Shown here in pieces: positions 13,018-14,201 of a stretch of 14,201 bases of DNA. The notes under the pieces are model-generated. The model saw only the letters and a list, made by a program, of their open reading frames with translations, searched no databases and had not been told where the DNA came from. The DNA is taken from NCBI GenBank assembly GCA_026785795.1, contig JAJAZJ010000007.1:1-14201 (forward strand), given 5' to 3'. Source of the DNA: Pseudoxanthomonas sp. Lineage in GTDB: Bacteria > Pseudomonadota > Gammaproteobacteria > Xanthomonadales > Xanthomonadaceae. Made by a program: the position numbers and the translations under genes. Position 1 is the first letter of the stretch; every line of letters starts with the position of its first letter.

Positions 13018-14201
13018 TCAGGCAATCCCTGCGTTGGCCAGCGCGCCGTCCAGCTGGGTGGTGAGCATCGCGGCCAGCTGGCTATTGCCCACGCTGTCCA
13101 GCGGCTCGCGGCAGAAAGCGCCGGTCAGCAGCTGCTGGGCCAGGTGTTCAGGAAGTCCGCGCGAGCGCAGGTAGAACAGGGCGTTGGCATCCAGCCTGCC
13201 CACCGTCGCCCCGTGGGCAGCCTTGACTTCATCGGCATGGATCTCCAGCACCGGCTGGGTGTCGATTTCGGCGCCTTCGGACAGCAGCAGGTTCTTGTTG
13301 GACAACATGGCATCGCTGCCATCGGCGCCCGGACGGATGAGGATGCCGCCATGGAACACCGCGCGTCCGCGCCCCGTGCCCAGCCCACGCCAGGTGAGCT
13401 CGCAAGAGGTATCGCGGGCAATGTGCTCAATGCCCAGCCGCGTATCCACGTGGCGCCTGCCGCTTGCCATCAGCACGCCGCTGGCGATCAGTCGGGCGTG
13501 GTCGCCTTCGAGGCGCACGTTCAGTTCATGACGCGACAGGGCCGCGCCGAGCTCCAGGTCTACCCGTCGGTACACCGCATCGCGTCCCAGCACCGCATCG
13601 GTACGCAGGAAACTGGTGGCGCGTTCGCTTTCCTGCTGCAGGCGGGCATGCTCCAGCACCGCACCATGCGCCAGATGGACCTGGGTCAGCGCGTTGGCCA
13701 GATGCGCATGCGGCCCGGCGGCAAGGTGATGCTCGACCACGCACAGGCGCGCGCCTTCGCGAAGTTCGATCAAGTTGCGAAGATGCCAGGCGCGATCGGT
13801 GGCGTCTTCCGCGCCGATGAAGACCAGATGCAGCGGTGTTTCGCTGCCTGCGCCGGCCTCCGCACGCAGAACCACGCCTTCATTGCTGAGTGCCGCGTTG
13901 AGCCGGGCGAATGTTTCGTCATGGCGTTCGAAGCGGCGGGCAAGGAATCGGGCCGAATCACTGCCTGCTGCCAGCACTTCGGAAAGCAGCTGCAGGCTGA
14001 CGCCGTTCGGCAACGGTTCGGTGCTGGATAAGGACGGCGAATAATGCCCATTGACGAAAACAACTCTGGGCGCAGGTATGTCCACGAGAAGTTCGCGTGC
14101 TGGTTCCGGAGCCTTGTCAACGGCAGCGAAGCTGCGACGCTCCAGCGCACGCAGCGAGGTGTACTTCCATGCCTCGCTGCGCGGTCCGGGCAGGCCGTCG
14201 C
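13018..14201 (-). CDS. sufD: SufD, Fe-S cluster assembly scaffold subunit (5' end cut by window edge)
   Basis: The frame is open from the stop at 13018-13020 to the right edge, giving 393 visible residues. The apparent GTG start at 14085 is internal, because the typical SufD N-terminal block GLPGPRSEAWKYTSLRALERR continues upstream of it. SufD pairs with SufB and the ATPase SufC to assemble Fe-S clusters. The right-handed beta-helix core and the C-terminal signature (LEIHADEVKAAHGATVGRLD, then ALFYLRSRGLPEHLAQQLL) are clear. The His of the AHG triplet corresponds to the essential His360 of E. coli SufD as I recall it, but the nearby Cys358 position is Ala (codon 13219-13221). sufC and sufB would be expected just outside the window. 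Confidence 0.93.
   Translation of the reverse strand, partial: DGLPGPRSEAWKYTSLRALERRSFAAVDKAPEPARELLVDIPAPRVVFVNGHYSPSLSSTEPLPNGVSLQLLSEVLAAGSDSARFLARRFERHDETFARLNAALSNEGVVLRAEAGAGSETPLHLVFIGAEDATDRAWHLRNLIELREGARLCVVEHHLAAGPHAHLANALTQVHLAHGAVLEHARLQQESERATSFLRTDAVLGRDAVYRRVDLELGAALSRHELNVRLEGDHARLIASGVLMASGRRHVDTRLGIEHIARDTSCELTWRGLGTGRGRAVFHGGILIRPGADGSDAMLSNKNLLLSEGAEIDTQPVLEIHADEVKAAHGATVGRLDANALFYLRSRGLPEHLAQQLLTGAFCREPLDSVGNSQLAAMLTTQLDGALANAGIA

Noticed and set aside
13144..14031. 295-codon + strand frame opposite sufD
   Set aside because: Antisense shadow of SufD with no family resemblance.

Overview
The window looks like a chromosomal segment of a high-GC gammaproteobacterium of the Xanthomonadaceae, with Stenotrophomonas, Pseudoxanthomonas or Xanthomonas as the best guesses. 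This rests on protein-level resemblance, the DUF2066 / PerM-type permease / hda gene order, a XanB-like bifunctional ManC, and a SUF gene set followed by a small Rieske protein. No tRNA, rRNA, CRISPR array, transposase or phage gene is visible, and codon use is similar throughout, so this reads as core chromosome rather than an island.

Layout from left to right. (1) Bases 1-2774, + strand: the 3' part of a DUF2066 gene, an AI-2E/PerM-family permease and hda, closely packed as one transcription unit. (2) Bases 2790-4944: divergent murU (-) and manC/xanB (+) share a 43-base spacer; they make UDP-MurNAc during peptidoglycan recycling and GDP-mannose for surface polysaccharide. A perfect bidirectional terminator follows manC. 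(3) Bases 5022-6865, - strand: a small GlsB/YeaQ membrane protein and an M20 metallopeptidase. (4) Bases 6896-7739: a divergent regulatory region with a 16-base palindrome, a secreted ComEA-type helix-hairpin-helix protein, then a 200-base noncoding stretch. That stretch holds twelve GGA triplets, four hairpins that can present GGA in the loop, and a Rho-independent terminator. (5) Bases 7740-8339: an orphan HutD/Ves-family gene. (6) Bases 8495-14201, - strand: an iron block of sufD (cut by the right edge), sufS, a GNAT acetyltransferase and a Rieske ferredoxin, then a TonB-dependent siderophore receptor behind its own Fur-box promoter.

How the genes fit together: the left half is housekeeping (replication-initiation control, cell-wall recycling, sugar-nucleotide supply). 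The right half is iron economy: SUF builds Fe-S clusters under iron or oxidative stress, and the outer-membrane receptor imports ferric siderophore. The most striking unexplained feature is the GGA-rich structured stretch at 7494-7695. It looks like a CsrA/RsmA-sequestering small RNA, either a separate gene or the structured 3' untranslated region of the ComEA-type mRNA.
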